Assembly (NCBI GenBank): GCA_005883215.1
Contig: VAYS01000021.1
Span: 1 to 60,512 of the forward strand
Reading direction: 5' to 3'
Length of the DNA: 60,512 bases
From: Actinomycetota bacterium
GTDB taxonomy: Bacteria; Actinomycetota; Thermoleophilia; Solirubrobacterales; Solirubrobacteraceae
Shown here piece after piece: positions 8,119 to 20,262 of the stretch. The translations under genes were made by a program, and so were the position numbers. Below the pieces are notes generated by a model. That model was not told where the DNA came from. It ran no database searches and saw only the letters and a program-made list of their open reading frames with translations. The first letter of the stretch is position 1, and each line of letters starts with the position of its first letter.

Positions 8119-8409
8119 CTAGGTCCGGCGGCCGGCGATCGCCCGGGCGCGCACGCAGGACTCGAATCCCGAGACCTTGTGTGAGGCGTCGCAGAACGGC
8201 TTGGTGTGCGAATGGCCGCAGCGGCACAGGACCAGTGGCCGGCCGGCGTCGAAGCTGAGCTCGTTGCCCTGGGCGTCGATCAGGCGCACGGCTCCGGTGA
8301 TCTTGTAGGGGCCGTCGTCGCGCACCTTGATTTCGACCGCCGGCTCGACCGCCAACGGGACCGCCGGGTCCGGCGGGGGCACGGGAGCGTCGGCGTCGCC
8401 GGACGCCAC
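8119..8409 (-). CDS. CDGSH iron-sulfur domain protein
   Basis: The C-terminal half carries CRCGHSHTKPFCDASH, the ligand pattern (three Cys, one His) for a [2Fe-2S] cluster of the mitoNEET/CDGSH type, with CDASH in place of CDGSH. It is preceded by IKVRDDGPYKITGAVRLID, the usual beta-strand start of bacterial members. Members are electron-transfer or redox-sensing proteins; the partner is unknown. I placed the start at GTG 8409, inside a 6-bp overlap with the clpC end (8414), giving 96 residues; a second GTG a few codons later is possible. It is probably co-transcribed with clpC. Confidence 0.85.
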   Translation of the reverse strand: MASGDADAPVPPPDPAVPLAVEPAVEIKVRDDGPYKITGAVRLIDAQGNELSFDAGRPLVLCRCGHSHTKPFCDASHKVSGFESCVRARAIAGRRT

Positions 8410-8413
8410 CGCT

Positions 8414-11002
<2,589 letters not shown>

Positions 11003-11298
11003 GGGGCTGATCCTTCCTGCTGGGGCCCGGAGCTAACGCCGGGGGGGCGGGACGCTGGTCGTCGGGGAAGGTCCGAGTAGCGGTGGGTGCGGGGTAGGGG
11101 GTCGTCGAACGACCCCTTCTATACCCATCTTTTCGGCTGGCGAGGCGGAAAGGATGAGCATCGGGGCGATCGGCGCGGAAGGGCCAGTCTACCAACCGCC
11201 CCACCGCCCCCGGACGGGTCCCCGGAGCTCCCTCGCCGGCCCCCGGCGCGAGCCCCGCCGGAGCCCTTCGACGGGGTTCCGAGCTCCTGCGCGCGGCC
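11003..11298. other. Intergenic region between lysS end and clpC start
   Basis: No gene is seen. It holds the 8-bp hairpin at 11098-11116 and, on the minus strand just upstream of it, a relatively AT-rich stretch (AAAAGATGGGTATAGAA) that could carry a -10 element TATAGA; no matching -35 is clear. No CIRCE or CtsR-type heptad repeat was found by eye. Confidence 0.5.
11098..11116. repeat. Perfect 8-bp hairpin upstream of clpC
   Basis: GGGGTCGT and ACGACCCC flank a 3-nt CGA loop. It lies about 95 bp upstream of the clpC start and 183 bp past the lysS stop. It could be a protein operator in the clpC promoter region or the stem of a lysS terminator, but no T-run follows. Confidence 0.6.
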
Positions 11299-12786
11299 TC
11301 AGCGCATGGCCGGAAACAGCAGCACTTCGCGGATCGACCGCCGCCCGGTGAGCACCATCACCAGCCGGTCGATTCCCAGCCCCACGCCACCGGTGGGCGG
11401 CATCCCGTGCTCCAGGGCACGCACGAAGGCCTCGTCGTAGGGCTGGGCCTCCTCGTCGCCGGCGCCCGCCTCGGCCCGCTGGGCCTCAAAGCGTCGCCGC
11501 TGCTCGTCGGGATCGTTGAGCTCGGTGAACGCGTTGGCGATCTCGACACCCCCCACGAACGCCTCCCAGCGCTCGACCAGGCCTCTCTGGGAGCGATGGG
11601 CCTTGGCGAAGGGCGAGAGCTCGACCGGGTAGTCCAGCACGAAGGTGGGCTCCTGCAGGGTGGGCTCCACCATCTTGGTGAGCAGGTCGTCGACGAGCTG
11701 GGGCCAGGTCCGCTCGGACACCGCCAGATCGAGCCCCGCCCCCTCGATGGCGGCCACCAGGGCCCCGCGGTCACGGTGCTCGAGCACGTCGATCCCGGTC
11801 CGCTCGGCTATCGCTTCGCGCAGGGTGACCCGTCGCCAGGGCGGGGTGACCGTCACCCTCGGCGGGCGCTCGAGGAGGCGCTCGGCGGCCGCCGCGACCA
11901 GCTCCTCGAGTCGCGCCGCCTGGTCTGAGTAGTCGCTGTAGGCCTCATACCACTCGACCATCGTGAACTCGGGGTTGTGTTTGGGCGAGAGCCCCTCGTT
12001 GCGAAAATCCTTGCCCAGCTCGTACACCCGCTCGAGCCCCCCCACCAGCAGGCGCTTCAGATAGAGCTCGGTGGCGATCCGCAGGAACAGGTCGCGGTCG
12101 AGCGCGTGGTGGTGGGTGCGAAACGGCCGCGACAACGCCCCCCCGTACAGGGGCTGGAGCACCGGCGTCTCCACCTCGACGAACCCCTCGCCATCCAGGT
12201 AGGCCCGCACCCCCGAGACCAGGCGCGCACGGTCTACGAACAGCGCCCGCACGTCCTCGTTGGCGATCAGGTCGAGCTCTCGCTGCCGGTAGCGGGTCTC
12301 CACGTCGGCCAGCCCGTGGTGCTTGTCCGGGGGCGGGCGCAGCGACTTGGCCAGCACCGCGAAGTCCTCCACCCGCAGCGACAGCTCGCCGCGGCGGGTG
12401 CAGAAGGCCGCCCCGTCCACGCCCACCAGGTCCCCCAGGTCCAGCCCCACCAGGCGCGCGAATCGCTCGTCGCCGAGCAGGTCGGCCCGGGCGTGCAGCT
12501 GGATCCGGCCCGAGCGGTCGGCGAGGTCGAGAAACGCCGCTCCGCCGGCGTCGCGGCGAGCGATTAGCCGCCCGGCCACCCGATGGCGCGCCTCGGTCTC
12601 CTCGCCGGCGGCCAGGTCGGCGTGGGCGGCGCGCACGGCGGCGATCGGCTCCACGCCGGCGAAGGCGTGGGGGAAGGGCTCGACGCCCTCGGCCCGCAGG
12701 CGCTCCAGCTTCTCGCGCCGGGTGGCGATCAAGTCGTCCAGGGGCCGCGCGGCGGGCGCGTCGGGCGCCTCTCGGCGCTCGGTCAT
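11299..12786 (-). CDS. lysS: Lysyl-tRNA synthetase, class II
   Basis: This enzyme charges tRNA-Lys. The 495-residue product has an OB-fold anticodon-binding domain (about residues 60-170, RVAGRLIARRDAGGAAFLDL) and the class II core with motif 2 (YELGKDFRNEGLSPKHNPEFT) and motif 3 (GVGLGIDRLVMVLTG) near the end. Length is typical. The ATG at 12786 lies 6 nt after a TAGCCT -10 box, so the gene probably has its own leaderless promoter even though greA ends only 41 bp upstream. The C-terminus ends with VLLFPAMR, as usual for LysS. Confidence 0.96.
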   Translation of the reverse strand: MTERREAPDAPAARPLDDLIATRREKLERLRAEGVEPFPHAFAGVEPIAAVRAAHADLAAGEETEARHRVAGRLIARRDAGGAAFLDLADRSGRIQLHARADLLGDERFARLVGLDLGDLVGVDGAAFCTRRGELSLRVEDFAVLAKSLRPPPDKHHGLADVETRYRQRELDLIANEDVRALFVDRARLVSGVRAYLDGEGFVEVETPVLQPLYGGALSRPFRTHHHALDRDLFLRIATELYLKRLLVGGLERVYELGKDFRNEGLSPKHNPEFTMVEWYEAYSDYSDQAARLEELVAAAAERLLERPPRVTVTPPWRRVTLREAIAERTGIDVLEHRDRGALVAAIEGAGLDLAVSERTWPQLVDDLLTKMVEPTLQEPTFVLDYPVELSPFAKAHRSQRGLVERWEAFVGGVEIANAFTELNDPDEQRRRFEAQRAEAGAGDEEAQPYDEAFVRALEHGMPPTGGVGLGIDRLVMVLTGRRSIREVLLFPAMR

Positions 12787-12792
12787 GGGCGA

Positions 12793-12798
12793 AGGCTA
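12793..12798 (-). promoter_or_regulatory. -10 box of lysS (TAGCCT)
   Basis: TAGCCT is 6 nt upstream of the lysS ATG on the minus strand, the same box and spacing as at radA. Confidence 0.5.
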
Positions 12799-12827
12799 CG
12801 CGGCCCGGCAGTCGGGCCGAGGCCCGC

Positions 12828-13313
12828 TCACTTGAGCCCGATGTCGATCTTGGTGATCTTCAGCTTGCGCGCCGGCCCCCGGGGGACCGACACCGAGACG
12901 ACCTCGTTGCGCTTGCGGCCCATCAGCGCCCGCCCCACCGGGGACTCGTTGGACAGCCTGTTCTCCGTCGGCTTGGCCTCGGCCGAGCCGACGATCGTGT
13001 ACTTGGTCGACTTGCCCGTCTTCTCGTCCTTGACGTGGACGATCGAGCCCACCTGCACCACGTCGGTGGTGACGTCCTTGGCGTCGATGACCGTGGCCAG
13101 GCGCAGCTTCTCCTCCAGCTGGGCGATGCGCTGCTCGAGCATCGCCTGCTCGTTCTTGGCGTCGTCGTACTCGGAGTTCTCGGCGATGTCCCCGAACTCG
13201 CGCGCCTCCTTGATGCGCTCGGCGACCTCGCGACGCTTGTCCGTGGCCAGGTAGTCGAGCTCCTCCTTGAGCTTCTCGAGGCCTTCGGGGGTGAGGATCA
13301 CGTCCTTGGGCAT
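12828..13313 (-). CDS. greA: Transcription elongation factor GreA
   Basis: GreA rescues backtracked RNA polymerase by stimulating transcript cleavage. The 161-residue protein has the N-terminal antiparallel coiled coil with the tip acidic motif ([16 protein letters not shown]) and the C-terminal FKBP-like domain ending at [20 protein letters not shown] chose ATG 13313 because the family starts there and GAAGG precedes it by 5 nt; a much longer open frame upstream is spurious. A terminator-like hairpin lies in the leader. lysS follows after 41 bp. Confidence 0.96.
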   Translation of the reverse strand: MPKDVILTPEGLEKLKEELDYLATDKRREVAERIKEAREFGDIAENSEYDDAKNEQAMLEQRIAQLEEKLRLATVIDAKDVTTDVVQVGSIVHVKDEKTGKSTKYTIVGSAEAKPTENRLSNESPVGRALMGRKRNEVVSVSVPRGPARKLKITKIDIGLK

Positions 13314-13350
13314 GGGACCTTCTCGGTGGGGAGTACCCCGCGCTCCGGGC

Positions 13351-13377
13351 AAAGGAAAACCCGCTGGGGCCAGCGGG
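13351..13377 (-). terminator. Intrinsic terminator or attenuator upstream of greA
   Basis: On the minus strand CCCGCTGG and CCAGCGGG (13377-13360, 2-nt loop) form a perfect GC-rich hairpin followed directly by TTTTCCTTT (13359-13351). It lies 119 bp after the dus stop and 37 nt before the greA ATG, so it may end dus transcripts or act as a premature terminator in a greA leader. Confidence 0.7.
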
Positions 13378-13495
13378 GAATTGCCGCCATCCGGCGCGGG
13401 CGGACGGGTGAGTATAGCGGCGCCGTCGAGCCCTTCCGCGGGGGCCAAGAAGCCCGCAAATAGCCGAGAAACCGACCCCCGCGCCGCGGCGAAGG

Positions 13496-14554
13496 CTAGG
13501 CCGCCGCGACGACCGCCAGCCCGCCCAGCAGCCCCCGTGCCTGGGTGAGCGTCTGGCTGCGCACCATGGCGTCCTGCAGCGCGTGGCTGGCGCCCAGGCG
13601 CGCCAGGTACCAGGGGTAGAACTTGCGCAGGTAGCGCGCGGCGCGCGCGGGTCCCAGGTGCTCCTCGGCGCGGTCGATCACCCAGTCGAGCTCGGCCCGG
13701 ATCGCCCCCGGCGACGGCCGCGGGTCGTCTCCCAGAACCTCGGCGAACAGCCACGGATAGCCCAGGGTGCCGCGGGCGAGCAGGACGGCGGCCGCACCGG
13801 TCTGCTCGAAGGCGCGGTGGGCCGCCGCCGCCGAGCGCAGGCCGCCGGTGAGCAGCACCGGGGCCGGGAGCGAGGCGACCAGCGCGGCCGCCAGCGCGTA
13901 ATCGGGGGCGCCGCGGTGATGAGCGCTCGCCGGGCGGGGGTGAAAGCCAATGCCGGCGACCCCGGCGTCGGCGACCAGGCGGCGGGCCAGCTCAACGCCC
14001 GTGCGCTCCCCGCCGCGGGTCCCCGAGCGCAGCTTCACCGTCACCGGCAGCCCCGACCCCTCGCGCGCGGCGCGGGCCACCGCCACCGCCCGATCCGGAT
14101 CGTCGATCAGCGCCGCCCCGGCGCCGGTCTTTACCACCTTGGGGACCGGGCAACCCATGTTGATGTCGATCAGGTCGGCGCCCGCCTCGGCCACGCGGGC
14201 GGCGGCCGAGCGCATGACCTCGGGGTCCGGGCCGAACAGCTGCACCGAGACCGGATGCTCGTCGGGGTGGATGCGCAGCATCTCGTTGCACGTCCGCGGG
14301 TTGCCGTAGTGCAGGCCAAAGCTCGAGACCATCTCCGACACCGCCAGCCCCGCGCCGTAGCGGCGCGCCTGCAGACGAACGAACCAGTTGCCGATGCCTG
14401 CCAGCGGCGCCAGCAGCACGCGGTTGGCCACCGGGACGTCACCCAGGAGCCAGGCCTCGCGCAGCCGCGCGACGACCGCCGGCCGAGCGCCGGCCAGCGG
14501 CGCGGCGGCGGTCGCCGGCGAAGGGTCGGTCGGAGCGGCGGTTTGCAGCGACAT
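13496..14554 (-). CDS. dusB: tRNA-dihydrouridine synthase (DusB-like)
   Basis: Dus enzymes reduce specific uridines of tRNA with FMN and NADPH. The TIM-barrel domain shows the family signature [12 protein letters not shown] near the start, the flavin/catalytic block [20 protein letters not shown] with the catalytic Cys, then [11 protein letters not shown] and GGLRSAAAA. The C-terminal helical tRNA-binding domain includes YLRKFYPWY. The paralog (B type) is inferred from synteny and signature. ATG 14554 is preferred over GTG 14563 because a TACCGT -10 box covers the latter, giving 352 residues. coaX lies upstream and greA downstream. Confidence 0.9.
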   Translation of the reverse strand: MSLQTAAPTDPSPATAAAPLAGARPAVVARLREAWLLGDVPVANRVLLAPLAGIGNWFVRLQARRYGAGLAVSEMVSSFGLHYGNPRTCNEMLRIHPDEHPVSVQLFGPDPEVMRSAAARVAEAGADLIDINMGCPVPKVVKTGAGAALIDDPDRAVAVARAAREGSGLPVTVKLRSGTRGGERTGVELARRLVADAGVAGIGFHPRPASAHHRGAPDYALAAALVASLPAPVLLTGGLRSAAAAHRAFEQTGAAAVLLARGTLGYPWLFAEVLGDDPRPSPGAIRAELDWVIDRAEEHLGPARAARYLRKFYPWYLARLGASHALQDAMVRSQTLTQARGLLGGLAVVAAA

Positions 14555-14561
14555 CGTGCCC

Positions 14562-14567
14562 ACGGTA
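14562..14567 (-). promoter_or_regulatory. -10 box of dus (TACCGT)
   Basis: TACCGT lies 7 nt before ATG 14554 on the minus strand and overlaps the alternative GTG at 14563, supporting the internal ATG as a leaderless start. Confidence 0.4.
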
Positions 14568-14581
14568 GCGCCGGGCGGCGA

Positions 14582-15343
14582 CTATCGGTTGCGCTCGTGG
14601 ATCAGCCGCAGCCCGGTGAGCGTGAGCAGGTCGTCGACCTCGTCGATGGTCTGGCAGAACGGGACGATGCTCGCGGCCAGGCCGCCGGTGGCGATCGTGC
14701 GGGCGTCGCCCAGCTCGTCGCGCAGGCGATTGACGATCCCGTCCACCTGGCCGGCGAACCCGTACACCACGCCAGAACGGATGGCGTCGATCGTGGTCTT
14801 GCCGATCAAAGAACGTGGCTGCTCGATATCGACCCGCGGGAGCTTGGCCGCGCGTTCGGTCAGCGCCTCGAGCGAGATCTCCAACCCCGGGGCGATGATC
14901 CCGCCCAGGTACTCGCCCTGCGCCGAGACCGGGTCGTAGGTGATCGCGGTGCCGAAGTCCACCACCACGCAGCAGCCCTTTACCCGGTCGTAGGCGGCCA
15001 CCGCGTTGACCAGCCGGTCGGCGCCGATCTCGCGCGGGTTGTCATAGCGGATCGGCATGCCCGTCTTGACACCCGGTCCCACCACCAGCATCTCGTGGCC
15101 CAGGTACCGCCGCGTCATCTCCGCCCATTCGGGTCCCAGCTCGGGCACCGTGGAGGAGACGATCGATCCGTCGAGCTCGGACATGGCCACTCCGCGGAGG
15201 TCGAGCAGGTTGCGCAGCGCCGCGCCGAGCTCGTCGGCGGTCGACTCGCGCACGGTGGCCAGACGCCAGTGCTCGACCAGTCGCTCCTGGGCGAAGGTTC
15301 CGAAGTGGGTCTGGGTGTTGCCGACGTCGACTACGAGCAGCAC
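14582..15343 (-). CDS. coaX: Type III pantothenate kinase
   Basis: CoaX phosphorylates pantothenate, the first step of CoA synthesis. The 253-residue product begins LLVVDVGNTQTHFGTF, the ASKHA phosphate-1 motif, and has NPREIGADRLVNAVAA with the catalytic Asp, VVVDFGTAITYD (phosphate 2), and ATGGLAASIVPF (adenosine motif). In Bacillus the ortholog lies next to ftsH; here it is split from the fol genes by an opposite-strand GST-like gene. The GTG start at 15343 lies 8 nt after CATAAT. That box overlaps the -10 of the divergent gene. Confidence 0.94.
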   Translation of the reverse strand: MLLVVDVGNTQTHFGTFAQERLVEHWRLATVRESTADELGAALRNLLDLRGVAMSELDGSIVSSTVPELGPEWAEMTRRYLGHEMLVVGPGVKTGMPIRYDNPREIGADRLVNAVAAYDRVKGCCVVVDFGTAITYDPVSAQGEYLGGIIAPGLEISLEALTERAAKLPRVDIEQPRSLIGKTTIDAIRSGVVYGFAGQVDGIVNRLRDELGDARTIATGGLAASIVPFCQTIDEVDDLLTLTGLRLIHERNR

Positions 15344-15351
15344 GCGGAGCG

Positions 15352-15359
15352 ATTATGGT
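15352..15359. promoter_or_regulatory. Overlapping divergent -10 boxes of coaX and the GST-like gene
   Basis: ATTATGGT contains TATGGT on the plus strand (15354-15359, 7 nt before GTG 15367) and CATAAT on the minus strand (15357-15352, 8 nt before the coaX GTG). Only one polymerase could occupy the site at a time, so the two genes may be expressed in mutual exclusion. Confidence 0.45.
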
Positions 15360-15366
15360 CGGTCCG

Positions 15367-16431
15367 GTGCGCTTGCGGCTCTACGTCATTCCGGGCTCTC
15401 ACCCATGCGAGACGGCCCGCGCCGCACTGGACGTCAAGGGGTTGCCCTACGAGCGGGTGGACATGCTGCCAGTGATCCACAAGCTCCACGCCCGCCTGGC
15501 ATATCGGGGCTCGACGGCACCCGGTCTGCGGATCGACTCCGAGCGCATCACCGGCTCGCGCGCGATCCTGCGCCGCGTCGAGCCGCTGGCGCCCGACCCC
15601 CCGTTGTGGCCCGCCGACTCGGCGCAGCGCGCCGCGGTGGAGCACGCCGAGCGCTGGGGCGATGAGGTCCTCCAGCCGATTCCCCGGCGGCTGGCCTGGG
15701 CGATCATGTCCCGCCGCCCGGCGGTGATGGCCCAGTTCGCGGTGGGGGCGCGCCTGCCCCTGCCGCTCGCGGTGACCCGACCCACGTTTCCCCTGGTGGC
15801 GCGCACGGCCAAGCTGGCCAACCACGCCGACGACGAGACGGTCAAGGCCGACCTGGCCGCGTTGCCCGGCCTCCTGGACCGGGTCGACGATTGGATCGAC
15901 GAGGGCGCGCTGGGCGGCCAGACGGCCAACGCCGCCGACCTGCAGATCGGCTCCTCGGTGCGCCTGATGCACGCCTTCGGCGATCTGCGGCCCCTGGTCT
16001 CGGAGCGGCCCTGCCGGGCGCTGGCTAGGCACTTCACCCCGCTGGCCGCCGACGTCCCGGCCGGGATCCTCGATCCGGCCTGGCGGCCAGCGCCTCGGCG
16101 AGCGCCACGCCGGCGGGAGTGCGGGCGGCGAGGTCGAGCTCCAGCACGCCGATCAGGGCAAAGCGGCGCTCGAGCAGCCCCGGGTGGGGTACGCGCAGGC
16201 GCGGGCTGGAGTGCTCGCGGTCGTCGAGCAGCAGCACGTCGATATCGATCGGGCGCGGAGCGTGGCGGGGCCCGGGCGGGCGGCCGAGCTCGCGCTCCAC
16301 GTCCTGGCAGACGGCGAGTAGGGCGTCGGGATCGAGCTCGGCGCCCACGCGCAGGGCGGCATTGGCGAACGGCGGCTGATCGAGGATCTCGCCCACCGGC
16401 TGGGTCTCATACACCGACGAGCAGCCCGTGA
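15367..16431 (+). CDS. Glutathione S-transferase-like protein with run-on C-terminus
   Basis: The N-terminus RLYVIPGSHPCETARAALDVKGLPYERVDM is a thioredoxin-fold GST start with SHPC at the active-site position, followed by an all-helical C-domain (ERWGDEVLQPIPRRLAWAI, ALPGLLDRVDDWIDEG, NAADLQIGSSVRLM). Recognisable protein ends near DVPAGILDPAWRPAP (about 16090), but no stop occurs in frame until 16431, adding about 110 Arg/Pro-rich residues antisense to folK. The true product is therefore either oddly long or the stop has been lost. GTG 15367 is favoured by the TATGGT box; ATG 15355 is the alternative. Confidence 0.75.
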   Translation: MRLRLYVIPGSHPCETARAALDVKGLPYERVDMLPVIHKLHARLAYRGSTAPGLRIDSERITGSRAILRRVEPLAPDPPLWPADSAQRAAVEHAERWGDEVLQPIPRRLAWAIMSRRPAVMAQFAVGARLPLPLAVTRPTFPLVARTAKLANHADDETVKADLAALPGLLDRVDDWIDEGALGGQTANAADLQIGSSVRLMHAFGDLRPLVSERPCRALARHFTPLAADVPAGILDPAWRPAPRRAPRRRECGRRGRAPARRSGQSGARAAPGGVRAGAGWSARGRRAAARRYRSGAERGGARAGGRARAPRPGRRRVGRRDRARRPRAGRHWRTAADRGSRPPAGSHTPTSSP

Positions 16432-16543
16432 CGGCCACTCCCCGGTCCACCAGCCGCCGGGCCGCCCGCTCGAGCTGGGCGCGCCGGTCCCCCAGGTTGG
16501 CACCGAGGCCCAGGTAGCCGCGCAGGCTCGCCGACTCTTGCAC
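16034..16543 (-). CDS. folK: 2-amino-4-hydroxy-6-hydroxymethyldihydropteridine pyrophosphokinase
   Basis: FolK transfers pyrophosphate from ATP to the pterin in folate synthesis. The 169-residue product has GYLGLGANLGDRRAQL, then SSVYETQPVG, the signature RPIDIDVLLLDD with metal-binding Asp residues, and the end block LRVPHPGLLERRFAL. GTG 16543 was chosen because it comes 8 bp after the folB stop and just before the conserved core. The last 50 bp or more overlap the convergent GST-like gene. It completes the folP-folB-folK operon. Confidence 0.94.
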   Translation of the reverse strand: MQESASLRGYLGLGANLGDRRAQLERAARRLVDRGVAVTGCSSVYETQPVGEILDQPPFANAALRVGAELDPDALLAVCQDVERELGRPPGPRHAPRPIDIDVLLLDDREHSSPRLRVPHPGLLERRFALIGVLELDLAARTPAGVALAEALAARPDRGSRPGRRRPAG

Positions 16544-16551
16544 CGCTCCGG

Positions 16552-17139
16552 CTACTCGCCGGGCTCGCGCCAGACCTCGACCGAGACCTCCTCCACCGGC
16601 AGCGGGATCGGGGGCTCGGGCTTGGCCGCTTTGACCGAGACCCCCTCGAGGGCGAAGTCGGCCAGCAGCCGGTCGGCCACCGCGCTGCACAGGCGCTCGA
16701 GCGTGGAGTAGGAGCGCTGCTGGGCGATCAGCGCGACCAGCTGGCAGACCTCGGCGTAGTCGACGGTGTCCTCCAGCTGGTCGGTCACGGTGGCGTCGGA
16801 CTCGCCGACGTCCAAGCGCAGATCGAACACCAGGCGTTGACCCACGTCGCGCTCGGAAGGGGTGATCCCGTGGTGGGTATAGAGCGACAACCCGGTGATC
16901 TCGACGGTGACCACGGTCTGCACGTCGCTGTCGTCGTCGTCGGCCTCGAGCTCGTAGCCCTCGCCCGCGCCCTCGGGGCCGCTGTGTCCCCGCGCCGAGG
17001 GCGGCGGGTCTTGGCCGCCGGGCGACTCGGCGTCGTGCCCCGGCGGCGGTTGACCGTCTCCGTTTGGCCCCGAGGGTGAGCCTCCTAGCTCGTTCTGCTC
17101 GTCGTCGTCCTCGGGCCGGCGGGGGGGCGGGGACGCCAT
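16552..17139 (-). CDS. folB: Dihydroneopterin aldolase with acidic low-complexity N-terminus
   Basis: FolB cleaves dihydroneopterin in folate synthesis. The catalytic domain spans about residues 75-190: ITGLSLYTHHGITPSERDVGQ, DLRLDVGESDATVTDQLEDTVDYAEV, STLERLCSAVADRLL, KPEPPIPLPVEEVSVEV. It is preceded by some 70 residues rich in Pro, Gly, Asp and Glu, not part of the family. A GTG at 16923 would give a normal 123-residue FolB; I kept the long form because its codon use looks genuine and its ATG overlaps the folP end by 55 bp. Either start is possible. Confidence 0.85.
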   Translation of the reverse strand: MASPPPRRPEDDDEQNELGGSPSGPNGDGQPPPGHDAESPGGQDPPPSARGHSGPEGAGEGYELEADDDDSDVQTVVTVEITGLSLYTHHGITPSERDVGQRLVFDLRLDVGESDATVTDQLEDTVDYAEVCQLVALIAQQRSYSTLERLCSAVADRLLADFALEGVSVKAAKPEPPIPLPVEEVSVEVWREPGE

Positions 17140-17978
17140 GGCCGCCTGACCGTAGCACCCGCCCGGTGACGAGCCCCGAGCGCTGCCTGGGCGGTGATCA
17201 GGGCGTCGCGCACGGGCTGGACGTCGTGGACCCGAAACACGCTCGCCCCGCGCTCGAGCGCCAGCACGTTGGTGGCGATCGTGCCGGGCAGGCGCTCGCC
17301 CACCGGGCGGTCGACCAGGCGCCCGAGGAAGGACTTGCGCGAGGTCCCCACCACCAGCGGGCGTCCAAGGCTCAGCAGCTCGTCCAGCCGGTCGATCAGC
17401 TCGAGGTTGTGCGCCGGGGTCTTGCCAAAGCCGATCCCCGGGTCGAGCAGCACCCGGTGCTCGCCCACGCCCTCGCGCACGGCGAACTCCAGACGCTCCG
17501 CCAGGAACGCCTTGACGTCGTCGACCACGTCGCCGTAGCGGGGATTGCGCTGCATCGTGCGGGGCTCGCCCTGCATGTGCATCAGGCAGCAGTCGACGTC
17601 GCGGTCGGCGACGAGCCCCGCCATCTCGGGCTCGGCGCGAAAGGCGGTGACGTCGTTGACCAGCCGCGCCCCGGCCGCGATCGCGGCCTCGGCCACCGCC
17701 ACGCTGGAGCTATCCACCGAGGTCGCCGCCCCGAGCGAGCTCAGGCGGGCGATGACCGGAACTACCCGGACTCGCTGGAGGTCGGGGGCCACCGGCTCGG
17801 CGCCGGGCCGGGTGGATTCGCCGCCGACGTCGACCAGGTCGGCGCCCTGGGCCACCAGCTCGCGCCCGTGGGCCAGCGCGGCCGACTCCTCCAGGTACAG
17901 GCCGCCGTCGGAGAAGGAGTCGGGGGTGACGTTCAGCACCCCCATGATGCGAAAGGACCCAGAGGTTTTCACCGGCAC
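17085..17978 (-). CDS. folP: Dihydropteroate synthase
   Basis: FolP condenses p-aminobenzoate with the pterin pyrophosphate and is the sulfonamide target. The 297-residue product shows RIMGVLNVTPDSFSDGG, the signature DVGGESTRPGAEPV, then INDVTAF-type block LVNDVTAFR, LLDPGIGFGKTPAHN, and the terminal VFRVHDV. The last 30 residues are basic and overlap the folB N-terminus. The GTG at 17978 gives nine residues before the core. It lies just downstream of ftsH in the operon. Confidence 0.95.
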   Translation of the reverse strand: MPVKTSGSFRIMGVLNVTPDSFSDGGLYLEESAALAHGRELVAQGADLVDVGGESTRPGAEPVAPDLQRVRVVPVIARLSSLGAATSVDSSSVAVAEAAIAAGARLVNDVTAFRAEPEMAGLVADRDVDCCLMHMQGEPRTMQRNPRYGDVVDDVKAFLAERLEFAVREGVGEHRVLLDPGIGFGKTPAHNLELIDRLDELLSLGRPLVVGTSRKSFLGRLVDRPVGERLPGTIATNVLALERGASVFRVHDVQPVRDALITAQAALGARHRAGATVRRPWRPRPPAGPRTTTSRTS

Positions 17979-18035
17979 ATGATCGCGCCTGGGGTGGCGA
18001 CGCCGACCGGGCCGGCGCGAATCATCGCCGGTGGG

Positions 18036-20015
<1,980 letters not shown>

Positions 20016-20262
20016 CGACGGTGGCCGGCAGCCCTGGCGCCGGCGAGGGACGACTGTGGCACGAAAGTCAAGCCTACCATGGGGTTTGCGGCGTCCCGGA
20101 GGGCCACGTCGGGTGTATCGGCCGGCGCGCGGGGCGCCTCAAGCGCCCCTAGGGCCCGAGCCCGGGGCGTTACCGCTCCGGAATCGCCTTAGGTAGTTCG
20201 TTACCCCCGGGCGCACGGATCACCACGCCAGTCCGTCACCCCATACACCGCCCCGGGGCTAG

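Noticed and set aside
11003..11298. CIRCE or CtsR operator for clpC
   Set aside because: No TTAGCACTC-N9-GAGTGCTAA or CtsR heptad repeat could be found by eye.
13583..15475. 630-codon plus-strand frame
   Set aside because: Antisense to dus and coaX; composition typical of shadow frames.
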